A stretch of 64,000 bases of DNA from a virus, in the IMG/VR virus record IMGVR_UViG_3300046535_001697, positions 1-64,000 of that record; one strand, written 5' to 3'. Position 1 is the first letter of the stretch; every line of letters begins with the position of its first letter. Position numbers and translations under genes: made by a program. The notes below the pieces were generated by a model. The model saw only the letters and a list, made by a program, of their open reading frames with translations, searched no databases and was not told the DNA's origin. Below, in pieces: positions 32,241-40,256 of the stretch.

Positions 32241-33230
32241 TCAGATCAGGTAGCCGTAGCGGCGGAGCATCGCGATCAGCTCGTCGCGGTCCCCGGCGCG
32301 GGCGTAGATTTCCTCCGGCAGGAGGCGGTGGGCGCGGAGCTTGAAGCCCTTGCCGGACGGCGGGACCAGGCCGCGCTCGATCGCCCGCTGGCGTTCGAGG
32401 CGGAAGAACCGGCCCCGCTTGGTCGTGGAGTCGTAGGTGGAGCGCAGCCGCTGCCCGTACGAGTCGGCGGTGTACATGCCGCGGCGGGCGTTGACGACCT
32501 GCCCGATGTCGGCGCCGTCCCTGATGGCCTGCGCGCCGGCGGCGGTGAACACGCGGGCCTGTTCGGCCTCGGACAGGCTGTTGAAGTAGGCCCGCGGGTC
32601 CGTCATCGCCCGGCCCGCCTGGTAGCGGGTGACGGGCTGGTGCACGCAGTCGCAGTGCGGGTGGCGCTGGAAGCCGGTGTTGTACCGGTAGAAGGTGCCG
32701 GCCAGCACCACGCAGCGCGCGCAGGACGGCGGGCTGAGGACCCGCACGTAGCCGGTGACCGCCCGGTTGGAGGCGATCCCGGCCCCGGCCGCGGTCCTCC
32801 CCGCGTCCGCGACCTCCGTGGTCGCCGAGCGGAGCAGGGTGGCGAGGGATCCGGTCATGGCGTCCGCCTCCGCCTGGCCGGCCTCCAGGCGCCACTTCGC
32901 ATCGATGACCGGCTCGTACAGCAGGCCGAGCAGGGACCGGCCGTCGGCGGCCTGCCCGGCGAACGCCCCGACCCGGATGGCCCCGGCCGGATCGCTCTGG
33001 GCGCCGTCCGCGGCGATGACCGCCGCCAGGTAGGCGTCGGCCGGTGAGGCGGCGGCCTGCTGCCCTTCAGTGACGGCCTGCACCAGCGCCGGGCCGGCGG
33101 TCAGCCACTCGTGGTCGAGCCTGCGGGCATGCAGGCGCCGCCAGATGGCCTGCACCCGGTCCGCAGTGCGGCGCACGGTGCGCTGCTGCTGCAGGTAGTG
33201 CGCGGTGGCGATCTCCGAGGCGGTGGGCAC
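32241..33230 (-). CDS. Minor capsid / MuF-like head morphogenesis protein, 329 aa
   Basis: The N-terminal two-thirds is helical. Then comes the zinc-type motif SPPSCARCVVLAGTFY...HPHCDCVHQPV (about residues 165-200) typical of actinophage capsid maturation/minor head proteins next to the portal. The start at 33230 is three bases after the portal stop. It probably sits on the inside of the portal or is ejected with DNA. Confidence 0.8.
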   Translation of the reverse strand: MPTASEIATAHYLQQQRTVRRTADRVQAIWRRLHARRLDHEWLTAGPALVQAVTEGQQAAASPADAYLAAVIAADGAQSDPAGAIRVGAFAGQAADGRSLLGLLYEPVIDAKWRLEAGQAEADAMTGSLATLLRSATTEVADAGRTAAGAGIASNRAVTGYVRVLSPPSCARCVVLAGTFYRYNTGFQRHPHCDCVHQPVTRYQAGRAMTDPRAYFNSLSEAEQARVFTAAGAQAIRDGADIGQVVNARRGMYTADSYGQRLRSTYDSTTKRGRFFRLERQRAIERGLVPPSGKGFKLRAHRLLPEEIYARAGDRDELIAMLRRYGYLI

Positions 33231-33233
33231 CGG

Positions 33234-34682
33234 CTACTCCCCCGCAGCCGGAGGCGCCCCGTCCCCGCCGTCCGCAGGCTCGCCGCCGTCCGTGACGGGG
33301 GCGGCGGGTTCGGCCGGCGGTGGCGGCGGCTTGGGCCCGTACACGGCGGCGAGGTCGCCGCCCATGGCCCGGTCGAGGGCGTCCTGCTGCATGTCCCGCA
33401 TCCGGGCCCGCTGCTCGGCGGAGTAGCCGAGGTCCTCCCAGGCCTGCTCGGTCGGCAGCAACCCCGCGGCGTGGAGCTTGACCACCGCATCGGCCTTCTG
33501 CGCGTACGTCGGCGTCGCCGGGTCCCGCCACTGCGTCTCCAGGGACCGGGCCGACGGTGCGACGTCGCCGTCCCGGACCAGCAGCGCCAGCCGCATGACC
33601 CGCTCCCACGGGCCGCCGAACGCCCTCTGCCGGCGCTCCGCACGCTTCACCAGCCGCGTCTCGGACGAGCGGATGGCGTCCGCCGAGACCGGGTTGTCGG
33701 TCGCCAGGCCCAGGAACGCCGGCGGCAGGCCGGTCAGCGACGCCACCAGCCGGGCCAGGGCGTTCAGCGTGTCGTGGAAGTTGGTCAGCTGCGCCTCGGG
33801 GAACTGCCCGTACTTGACGTCCGAGTTCTCCGTGGCCCACAGGCGGCCCGCGAGGGAGGAGAACGCGCCGAGCGGGTTGCCCTGCTCGTCGGTGAAGTCC
33901 TCCCGGGAGACGCCGGTCGCCCAGCGGCGCGGCATCGCGTGGTACTCCGCGGACAGCATCATGTCCGTGGCGATCTTGCAGGCGGCATCCGAGAGCGGGA
34001 TGACGGCCTTCAGCTCGGACGTGCCCAGGGCGCTCTCGAGACGGGGCCGGTTCGCGAGCATCTCGACCGGGACCTGCCCCAGGTCGTGCTGGTCGCCCTC
34101 GTCCGTCTTCTCGGCCCACTTGCCCTTCTCGAGGGCGAACACGTGCCGCGAGTCCGGCAGGTACAGCGTCGCCATCTTCGTCGGCGCTGCGCCCAGGCAG
34201 GGCTCCTCCCAGCGCTTGACCGCGGCGAGGACCTTCCGGGTGCGGGGGTCCCGTTCGGCGTAGACCTGCAGCGCCGACTCCACGGTGATCAGCGGGGTGT
34301 CGTCGTCCTCGTCGTTCGCGCCGACGATGACGTACGCCCGGCCGAGGGCCAGCGCATCCACGTGGCCCTGCTGGGAGCCCTCGTCGAGGTCGTTGGCCTG
34401 CCAGATGGACCACAGGTCGTCCGCGGTGGTCTCCGAGTCCGCGTACCGGAACCCTTCGACGTCCAGGCGTTCCTCGAGGGAGTCGACGACCAGCTGCGGC
34501 CAGTTGATGACGACCTGCCGCATCCGGTCCTGGAGTTCGTTGAGGAGCTCGGGCGCCATGTACGACAGGGGCTGGCTGCCCTCGTAGTAGGAGTTCATGA
34601 GCACGAGGCCCTTCTTCGCCTCGTCGTGGTCGGCGACGAGGCGCTTCAGCCACTGCTCGGGGTCCAGATCGCTCAGCGCCAT
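33234..34682 (-). CDS. Portal protein (SPP1 gp6-like), 482 aa
   Basis: The N-terminus WLKRLVADHDEAKKGLVLMNSYYEGSQP (given in parts: residues 11-38) followed by RLDVEGFRYAD and WQANDLDEGSQQGHVDALALGRAYVIVG is the usual actinophage portal pattern. The stretch LTGLPPAFLGLATDNPVSADAIRSSE (about residues 316-341) is the helical stem region. A proline-rich C-terminal tail ends it. It forms the packaging channel and lies next to the terminase. Confidence 0.9.
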   Translation of the reverse strand: MALSDLDPEQWLKRLVADHDEAKKGLVLMNSYYEGSQPLSYMAPELLNELQDRMRQVVINWPQLVVDSLEERLDVEGFRYADSETTADDLWSIWQANDLDEGSQQGHVDALALGRAYVIVGANDEDDDTPLITVESALQVYAERDPRTRKVLAAVKRWEEPCLGAAPTKMATLYLPDSRHVFALEKGKWAEKTDEGDQHDLGQVPVEMLANRPRLESALGTSELKAVIPLSDAACKIATDMMLSAEYHAMPRRWATGVSREDFTDEQGNPLGAFSSLAGRLWATENSDVKYGQFPEAQLTNFHDTLNALARLVASLTGLPPAFLGLATDNPVSADAIRSSETRLVKRAERRQRAFGGPWERVMRLALLVRDGDVAPSARSLETQWRDPATPTYAQKADAVVKLHAAGLLPTEQAWEDLGYSAEQRARMRDMQQDALDRAMGGDLAAVYGPKPPPPPAEPAAPVTDGGEPADGGDGAPPAAGE

Positions 34683-34695
34683 CGGGCACCCCCTG

Positions 34696-36330
34696 TCATC
34701 GCATCACGGTGGTTCTCCGTGGGGTTTTGGGTCGGGCGAGACCCGCTGCGACGGCGTCGCTGGCGGCCTCGTGGGCAAGGACTGACACGACCGCGAGGTC
34801 GATCTTCTGGTGGGGTGCGGCCTTGCGGAGCACGTACCGGTCGGCCGGCCGGGCCGCCCGGCGGGCGTGCCCGACGTGCGCCGAGGTGTCCTCGCAGCCG
34901 TCGTGGAAGAACGTGCTGTCGGCCTTGGTGACGTCGGTGACCAGGCGTTCGCACGCGGCGTGCATCCGGATGATCTGGTTGGTGTTCCACTTGAAGACCC
35001 GCTTGTCGCCGTACTTCTCCGCCCACGCGTCGACCTCGGTCGGCCAGTACGGCGGGTCGCAGTACATGCGGACGACGTCGTAGCGGCGCATCAGCTCGTC
35101 GAGTGCGGCGTCGACTTCCAGGCGCGGCACCTGGCCGCCCCACTCCTTCGGGTCCCACACGGTCGGCAGGGCCAGGGAGCTGTAGACGGGCGTGAACTGG
35201 TAGCCGTCCAGGGTCTCGGCGCGGATCCCGGTCCAGTCGTCGATGTCCGAGCCGTCGAAGCCGAGGACCACGGAGGTGCCGTCGGGCACGTCCCGGTGGG
35301 TCTCCCGCGCGTCCCAGTGGTCGCGGTTGATCCAGGTCCCAGTGCCGGCGACGACCCGGTTGCCGAAGAACCGCTCGGCCTCCGCGGGCTCCTTCTCGAG
35401 GAGCTCGGCGGCCTCGCCCTCGATGGCGTCGAGGTCGATGTGCGTGGACCCGGCGTAGACGTGACTGTGGATCTTCCGCCGTTCGGCCTTGTTGGCGTAC
35501 GACAGGCCCTTGGGCGGGGGCCGGTGGTACCGGTAGACGTCGGTCTGCTTGGTCTCGGAGGTCTTCTGCGCGACCGAGTTCTCCGACGGGTCCCAGCAGT
35601 TCGTGGTCTCCAGCGAGCGGCCGCTCATGCCCGCCAGGCCGCGGCGCTGGGTCGTGGCGACCTTCGTCATCTTGTTGCCGTCGGTCCAGATACCCGTCTC
35701 GTCCTGGATCGCGAACGTGATCGGGTTTCCCAGGCGGGACTGCGCCGACGACGTGACGACGTCGATCCGGCCGTCGTTCGGCAGCCGGATGAACTGCTCG
35801 CCGACCTTCATCAGGTCACCGAGCGGGCCGTTGCGGATCATCGCCTGCAACGGCCGGTAGACGTTGTCGGTCTGGTCCTCGCTGGTCGCGGTGATCTGCA
35901 GCAGCGGAGTCGACCACGGCCGGCCCATCGGCTCGCCCGGCTCGTACTCGTACATCCAGCCGCAGCCGCAGCCATGCGCCCGGCAGTCGTACACCTCGCC
36001 GCCCGCGGCCCAGCCGGCGAACAGCACCGGCCCGACCGCTTCCGCCGCCGTGATCCCCGCGGTCCAGGGGCCCTTGCCCGACTTCTGAGGCGCGACGACC
36101 TGGCCGCGCCGGTAGTGAAACGCCGTCGACAGCTGGCCCACCTTGGCCGTCGGCCGCACCCGGTAGAAGTTGGCGGTGGCCCGCAGCTGCCAGTCGTACA
36201 TCTCGAACGACTGCGGGCCCCGGGTCAGGCCTCCGACGGACTCCAGGCGGCAGTGCCTGGCGATCCAGTCGGGGACGACGAACAGCGTCGGGAAGTCCAG
36301 CGGCCAGGTGCCGTCGTCAGCTGCCGCCAC
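34696..36330 (-). CDS. terL: Terminase large subunit, 544 aa
   Basis: The ATPase has Walker A at residues 80-87 (APQKSGKG) and Walker B at 206-211 (FAIQDE, Asp210/Glu211). The nuclease domain begins at VVLGFDGSDIDDWTG with Asp359 as first metal ligand, and a later Asp in RMYCDPPYW. A DDTSAHVGHARRA-like segment near the end corresponds to the third acidic cluster region. It pumps DNA into the procapsid. Start ATG 36330 overlaps the small subunit end by 14 bases. Confidence 0.92.
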   Translation of the reverse strand: MAAADDGTWPLDFPTLFVVPDWIARHCRLESVGGLTRGPQSFEMYDWQLRATANFYRVRPTAKVGQLSTAFHYRRGQVVAPQKSGKGPWTAGITAAEAVGPVLFAGWAAGGEVYDCRAHGCGCGWMYEYEPGEPMGRPWSTPLLQITATSEDQTDNVYRPLQAMIRNGPLGDLMKVGEQFIRLPNDGRIDVVTSSAQSRLGNPITFAIQDETGIWTDGNKMTKVATTQRRGLAGMSGRSLETTNCWDPSENSVAQKTSETKQTDVYRYHRPPPKGLSYANKAERRKIHSHVYAGSTHIDLDAIEGEAAELLEKEPAEAERFFGNRVVAGTGTWINRDHWDARETHRDVPDGTSVVLGFDGSDIDDWTGIRAETLDGYQFTPVYSSLALPTVWDPKEWGGQVPRLEVDAALDELMRRYDVVRMYCDPPYWPTEVDAWAEKYGDKRVFKWNTNQIIRMHAACERLVTDVTKADSTFFHDGCEDTSAHVGHARRAARPADRYVLRKAAPHQKIDLAVVSVLAHEAASDAVAAGLARPKTPRRTTVMR

Positions 36331-36784
36331 CGTTGATCGCCTTCAGGCGGGCACGCGCCGAGCCAGGCACGACGGGGCCGGCCGCCGCCGTGACGGGCCG
36401 GGCGTCCTCCTCCGCCCGGTCGATGCGCCAGCGGTTCGCCCGCATGCCCGGGGTGGACAGGCCCAGGCTGTCGCCCATCTGCTTGACCACGGTGGTCAGC
36501 GTCACCGCCGACTCGAGCTGCTCCGCCTCGGACAGCCGCCGCACGTACAGGGCGACTTCGTACTCCTGGCCGTACCGCTCCCACATCAGGGCCTGCGGCT
36601 TGGCCCACAACCGCTCCCACAGCTGCGACTCCCGGAGCGTCTCGTCCGTCAGGGGCCAGTCGGGCGTTGCGCCCTGGCGGCCCTCGGCGGGCAGGATCGT
36701 CCAATCGCCGGCGTCCTTCTCGCGTCGGAACGCGGTGGGGTCGGGGGCCGGTCCGGATCGTGCGCGTGCTCCGCCCTTCGCCAT
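36317..36784 (-). CDS. Terminase small subunit-like protein, 155 aa
   Basis: ATG 36784 has GGAGACCGAC before it. The basic N-terminus (MAKGGARARSGPAPDP) followed by helical segments LWERLWAKPQALMWERYGQE, VALYVRRLSEAEQ and MGDSLGLSTPGMRANRWRI is the pattern of actinophage small terminases. It directly precedes the large subunit. It would recognise the packaging site, a candidate for which lies at 36935-37070. Confidence 0.8.
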   Translation of the reverse strand: MAKGGARARSGPAPDPTAFRREKDAGDWTILPAEGRQGATPDWPLTDETLRESQLWERLWAKPQALMWERYGQEYEVALYVRRLSEAEQLESAVTLTTVVKQMGDSLGLSTPGMRANRWRIDRAEEDARPVTAAAGPVVPGSARARLKAINGGGS

Positions 36785-36934
36785 GTCGGTCTCCTCGCGG
36801 GGTGCGCCGTTGCGGCGCGTGGTGTCCGGCCGGCGTTGCGCGCGGCCGCGGTGCAGGAAGAGCCCAGCGTGTTGGTGCGGGCGCTGCGGTGGTGCGGTCT
36901 CCGGGGCGACTCACGGAGGGTGACGAATCCCGGG

Positions 36935-37070
36935 CATTTCAAGATCACGAAAATCTCTGAACCTGAAAAACCTCCGCCGGACCTCCCCGGCGGTCCCCGG
37001 CCAAATGATCTTTGGGTAACCCCCCTGGGTGATCATGACCCTGAGTGACCAAGGTCGGATGATCAACCAG
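36935..37070. other. Candidate packaging (cos/pac) region in the 36785-37216 gap
   Basis: The 432-base interval before the small terminase holds no convincing gene. Within it an unusually AT-rich patch (36938-36970) is followed by an inverted repeat CCGCCGG/CCGGCGG (36974-36980, 36987-36993) and three ATGATC copies (37005-37010, inside TGATCAT 37030-37036, inside ATGATCA 37059-37065), the last two forming an inverted repeat. Position beside the terminase genes, with an HNH gene upstream, matches where cos sites lie in related phages. A 67-residue open frame (36911-37114, -) overlaps it but looks weak. Confidence 0.45.
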
Positions 37071-37216
37071 GCAGGGGGCCGGCCGACCGGCCGGCGGGAG
37101 GCTGCGCAGTGCATGCCCTGTGCCCCTCGGTGCCTGCGCTGCGGCCGCGGTGGCCACGGCGTGGGCTCTGGCCTGCCGCTGCCCGGGCCAGGCCCGCAGA
37201 CGGCCGCCTGGGCGCG

Positions 37217-37567
37217 CTACCGGACCTGCCGGTGCTCTGCCCCGCCGACCTGGCCGGGCTCCCCGGTGACGTGGCGCAGCGGGTAGCCGTGAGCGGCGCG
37301 AGCGCGGTTGATGTTGACCGTCGTGCGCTTGATGGCTACGCAGATGCGTTCGAGCTCGGCAGGGGTGAGCACGAGGGCGGGCGTGGGCCGGCTGTCGGGG
37401 TGGGGCAGGGCGCAGCCGTACGGCTGGTCCGGGTCCACCAGTAGGCGGAGGTTGACGATGCCGCCGGTTGCCACGGTGCCCAGTTCGTCGGCGGTGGTGG
37501 TGTGCTCCTCGGCGATGGCTGTGCTGCCGTCGGGCAGCCGGCGCACACGGGTCAGGTCCTGGGTCAT
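37217..37567 (-). CDS. Hypothetical late-region protein, 116 aa
   Basis: ATG 37567 overlaps the stop of the upstream gene. The product starts with beta strands (LRRVRRL...STAIAEEHTTT) and shares the segment DPDQPYGCALPH with the next protein upstream (DPEQPHGCALTY), suggesting a common short motif. The C-terminus has a helix (TPAELERICVAIKRTTVNINR). Function unknown; four genes here are coupled in the same way. Confidence 0.6.
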   Translation of the reverse strand: MTQDLTRVRRLPDGSTAIAEEHTTTADELGTVATGGIVNLRLLVDPDQPYGCALPHPDSRPTPALVLTPAELERICVAIKRTTVNINRARAAHGYPLRHVTGEPGQVGGAEHRQVR

Positions 37568-37911
37568 GCGCTGTCCTCGGGGCTGGCCCAGAGGCGGGGC
37601 TGCGTGGTGGCGTCGAATGCTCGGACGGCGGCATCGCAGCCTGGGCAGTCGTTGTGGGCCTGCTGTACAGCGGGGGTCTTGGCAAGGTTGCGGCGGGTGT
37701 ACGCCGGGTCGATGGCCATGTCCTGGTGGACCGCCTCTGGGTAGGCCAGGCTGTACACCGGGCCGAGGAACTCCCCGGCGAGGGAACGTCGGTGGTTCTC
37801 ATCGCGGATGGACTGGGCGATGTGGTGGCCAGCAGCGGCACGGGTGGCACGGTAGGTGAGGGCGCAGCCGTGCGGCTGCTCTGGGTCTGTCTGCTGGGTG
37901 TGCTTGCTCAT
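37564..37911 (-). CDS. Hypothetical late-region protein, 115 aa
   Basis: ATG 37911 overlaps the preceding stop. It has DPEQPHGCALTYRATRAAAG near the N-terminus (compare its neighbour), a helical middle and a CPGC pair (about residues 89-92). No family recognised. It is part of a coupled group of small late genes upstream of the terminase. Confidence 0.6.
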   Translation of the reverse strand: MSKHTQQTDPEQPHGCALTYRATRAAAGHHIAQSIRDENHRRSLAGEFLGPVYSLAYPEAVHQDMAIDPAYTRRNLAKTPAVQQAHNDCPGCDAAVRAFDATTQPRLWASPEDSA

Positions 37912-38159
37912 TCGTCGTCACTGCTTCCGACGGATGGTGTGCCGCTCTCGATGACCTCGGCGACGCGGAGCATGCCGACGCGTTCGATCCATCCGAGGCC
38001 GTCGGAGTAGGTCATGCTGAGCCGGGTGTCTCCGTCTTCCTGGAGGATCTTGAGCAGGACGACGGCGCCGGCTACCAGCTCGCCTTCGTCGACTCGGGCG
38101 GTGACGTTGAGCGCGTCGAGGACGTGGCCGATGGTCTGTTCGTCTGTCTGTCCGCTCAC
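37908..38159 (-). CDS. Hypothetical protein, 83 aa
   Basis: GTG 38159 is the start. The protein is acidic with a helix-strand pattern (IGHVLDALNVTARVDEGELV; AVVLLKILQEDGDTRL). The stop overlaps the next ATG. Unknown role in the late region. Confidence 0.6.
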   Translation of the reverse strand: MSGQTDEQTIGHVLDALNVTARVDEGELVAGAVVLLKILQEDGDTRLSMTYSDGLGWIERVGMLRVAEVIESGTPSVGSSDDE

Positions 38160-38163
38160 GTGT

Positions 38164-38604
38164 TCATCCTCCGGGCTGGTCCTGTGCGGGGGCTGCAGCC
38201 ACAGCGCGCCAGACTCCGCGGTCGTCCTGGATGAGGAGGCCGCAGCGGGTGCACTGGCCGGTGGACGTCACGAGCCGGGTGTCTGCGTCGTAGGCCGGGT
38301 GGTCCTGGCGGCAGGCGTCTTCCTGTGGCGGGAGGGCCTGTAGGCCTGTCGGCGGGGTCCAGCCGAGGTCGGCCAGGAGGGCTGCGGTCTCGGGGTCCAG
38401 CCGTACGTGGGCCTGGGTGGTGGCGTGGTCCATGTGAATGACGAGGGGGTCGAGGGTGAGCTGTGGGTATTCCCCTGGCTGGATGCTGAGGATGGCGCCG
38501 CGCAGGCTGTGGCTGATGTCGGTGCCGTCGAGGGTGACGGTGTGCACGATCCCGTTGCTGGTGATGGTGACGGTGCGGGTGCCGTCCCCGCCGTGCTTGC
38601 TCAT
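38164..38604 (-). CDS. Hypothetical protein with C-terminal zinc-knuckle-like pair, 146 aa
   Basis: ATG 38604 overlaps the stop of the next gene upstream. The N-terminal half is beta-rich (TRTVTITSNGIVHTVTLDGT); ALLADLGWTPP follows, and the C-terminus has C...TGQCTRCGLLI, which may bind metal. No known domain. Confidence 0.6.
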   Translation of the reverse strand: MSKHGGDGTRTVTITSNGIVHTVTLDGTDISHSLRGAILSIQPGEYPQLTLDPLVIHMDHATTQAHVRLDPETAALLADLGWTPPTGLQALPPQEDACRQDHPAYDADTRLVTSTGQCTRCGLLIQDDRGVWRAVAAAPAQDQPGG

Positions 38605-38804
38605 GTGGATTCCACTTCGAGCGTGTACTGCTGGCCGACGTCGGCTCCTTCGTTCCAGTGGAGCTGGAGGGAGAAGCCGCGGACGGTGACGTACTGGCCC
38701 GCGTGGCCGGTGATGCTGACGCCGGTGAAGGTGGTGGTCTCGGCGAAGGCGTCGAGTGCGTCGGCGAGGGCGCGGAGGTCGGCTGCGGTGAGTCGCTCGC
38801 TCAT
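38601..38804 (-). CDS. Small hypothetical protein, 67 aa
   Basis: ATG 38804 opens a short protein with an N-terminal helix (TAADLRALADALDAFAE) and then beta strands (FTGVSITGHAGQYVTV). The stop overlaps the following ATG. The helix start resembles many small actinophage proteins; function unknown. Confidence 0.6.
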   Translation of the reverse strand: MSERLTAADLRALADALDAFAETTTFTGVSITGHAGQYVTVRGFSLQLHWNEGADVGQQYTLEVEST

Positions 38805-38867
38805 GCCTGGCGGCCGTGCTGGGTGTCGGTCACGTCTGTCTCCGTGTGGTTGAGGGGGGCGGGTGGG

Positions 38868-39239
38868 TCAGTGCTGGTTGAAGCCGCCGGGTTGGTGCTG
38901 GGCGGTTTCGGTGCTGTGGCAGGGCTTGCAGATGCCGCGCATGCGTTCGGGGGCGTCGGGGTCGGGGACGCCTTGGGCGAGGAGGTCGCGGCGGCTGGTG
39001 GGCCAGTGGTCGGCGACGGTGGAGGGGCGGCCGCAGCCGAGGACGCAGTTGGGGTCGCGGGTGAGGACGGTGGCGCGGGCCTGGTTCCAGGTTCGGCCGC
39101 CGTAGCCGCGTTGGCGGGCGGTGCCGCGTCGGGCGTCTGCTTGGCGTCGGTGTTCGTCGCAGCGGCCGCTGTCGGTGTACTGGGGGCATCCGTGGACGGT
39201 GCAGATGGTGAGTGCTCGGCCTCTGGGCATGGTGGTCAC
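38868..39239 (-). CDS. HNH endonuclease, 123 aa
   Basis: The protein has the HNH layout: a first cysteine pair (CVLGC, about residue 75), VADHWPTS with the catalytic His, and GICKPCHSTETA with the second cysteine pair and closing His. An additional N-terminal cysteine/histidine set (CTVHGCPQYTDSGRCDEH) may be a further zinc finger. HNH proteins encoded near the terminase assist cleavage at the packaging site in many phages. Start taken at 39239; MPRGRA a few codons on is possible. Confidence 0.88.
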   Translation of the reverse strand: MTTMPRGRALTICTVHGCPQYTDSGRCDEHRRQADARRGTARQRGYGGRTWNQARATVLTRDPNCVLGCGRPSTVADHWPTSRRDLLAQGVPDPDAPERMRGICKPCHSTETAQHQPGGFNQH

Positions 39240-39246
39240 CTGCCTC

Positions 39247-39252
39247 TACGCT
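39247..39252 (+). promoter_or_regulatory. -10-like element of the + strand moron
   Basis: TACGCT lies 34 bases before ATG 39287 with a partial -35 (TGGGCA, 39224-39229) 17 bases upstream. This is expected for an independently transcribed gene inserted against the late operon. Confidence 0.4.
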
Positions 39253-39286
39253 GGGCGCCCTTGTTGTCCCGATGTGGGGGTGCGTG

Positions 39287-39577
39287 ATGGTGGATCGTGT
39301 GGGCCGGGCGTTGTTGACGGCGGGTCTGGCTGCGGCGGCCTGTGGGCTGCTGTACGGGCTGTGGTCGGTGGGGCCGTCCGGTACGGATTGCGGGTCGGCG
39401 TTCATCCAGAAGGCGCGGGACAGCGTGGCGTGTGTGGCGGCTGTGGAGGGCCGGACGAACACGGCGTGGCTGTTGATGATCTCGGGCGGGTCGGTGGCGG
39501 CCGGGGCGGTCGTGCTGACGCGTGAGCCGGCGTCGGCGAAGCAGGCGGCCGCGCCGGGGGCGTCCGACCCGGCGTGA
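39287..39577 (+). CDS. Two-TM membrane protein (moron) opposite to the late genes, 96 aa
   Basis: ATG 39287 opens a product with two hydrophobic segments (ALLTAGLAAAACGLLYGLW and TAWLLMISGGSVAAGAVVL) joined by a loop carrying two cysteines (DCGSAF, SVAC). It is the only + strand gene inside the 30-kb minus-strand late region and has its own -10, which is the definition of a moron. Such small lysogen-expressed membrane proteins often block superinfection. That role is inferred from position and topology only. Confidence 0.7.
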   Translation: MVDRVGRALLTAGLAAAACGLLYGLWSVGPSGTDCGSAFIQKARDSVACVAAVEGRTNTAWLLMISGGSVAAGAVVLTREPASAKQAAAPGASDPA

Positions 39578-39605
39578 GCGGGGGCCCGGGCCTGGCCGTC
39601 GCCGG

Positions 39606-39893
39606 TCAGGCCCGAGGCGGCCAGTGCCAGGTGCCGCCGGCCGTGGGGTCCTCGGAGTACGGGACGGCCGGGTCGAAGAACATGCCGGTCGGGTTGAGGA
39701 TGCAGAGGCTGGCCACGATGGGGAGCGATGTCCCGTCGTTGGGGCAGCCGTCGTAGGGCTCCTGCTCGAGGTGTTCGGGGACCGCGGTGACGATGGCGGC
39801 TCGCGGCAGCGGCTGGTACTTCTGGGTGCCGTCGGGGAGGACGGGGCTGCCGTGGCTGACGTAGTGGACGATGCGGCCGATGGTCGGCTTCAC
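39606..39893 (-). CDS. Hypothetical phage-type protein, 95 aa
   Basis: ATG 39893 begins GRIVHYVSHGSPV..., with the segment RAAIVTAVPE and a C-terminal LCILNPTGMFFDPAVPYSED. The order I/V-V-x-Y-x-S-x-G ... R-A-A-I-V-T is one I associate with short conserved proteins in Streptomyces phages. It may be a small beta-barrel. No function known. Confidence 0.65.
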   Translation of the reverse strand: MKPTIGRIVHYVSHGSPVLPDGTQKYQPLPRAAIVTAVPEHLEQEPYDGCPNDGTSLPIVASLCILNPTGMFFDPAVPYSEDPTAGGTWHWPPRA

Positions 39894-39928
39894 GCGGTCT
39901 CCTGAGGGGTTGTGGGGCGTGGCGCTGT

Positions 39929-40237
39929 TCAGGCGACGCGCCAGCCTCCGTCGCGGCTGTGGATCATGTGGGCGCCGCAGCCTGTGCAGAGGGCGTTGGC
40001 CCGGTTGTCGGTCATCGACGTGATCTCGACGGGGTCGTGGGTGATGCAGGTCCCGGTGCGGCGCAGCGCGATGGTGAGGGCTGCGGGGGTGCCGGGTTCG
40101 GGTTGGATGCCGTAGAGGTCGTGTTCGAGGACGGCGATGCGGGTCGGGTTGGGCCGGGGGGCCGGTTCGGGGTTGGTGTGGCGGTCGCGGAGTTTGGCGA
40201 GGGCGTTGCGGACGGTGGCGGCGGTGAGTGGGGTCAT
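39929..40237 (-). CDS. Hypothetical protein with C-terminal CxxC, 102 aa
   Basis: The minus frame is open as far as 42361 but only the part from ATG 40237 reads as protein; the rest is antisense-like under the 721-aa gene. It has an N-terminal helix (AATVRNALAKLRDRH) and a C-terminal ALCTGCGAHMI pair. Function unknown. Confidence 0.6.
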   Translation of the reverse strand: MTPLTAATVRNALAKLRDRHTNPEPAPRPNPTRIAVLEHDLYGIQPEPGTPAALTIALRRTGTCITHDPVEITSMTDNRANALCTGCGAHMIHSRDGGWRVA

Positions 40238-40256
40238 CCGGGCTGCTCCCGTCCGG

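Noticed and set aside
36911-37114. 67-codon minus-strand frame in the gap before the small terminase
   Set aside because: It crosses the AT-rich, repeat-bearing stretch, has no good binding site, and only its second half looks protein-like. Kept as a possible small gene but not listed.
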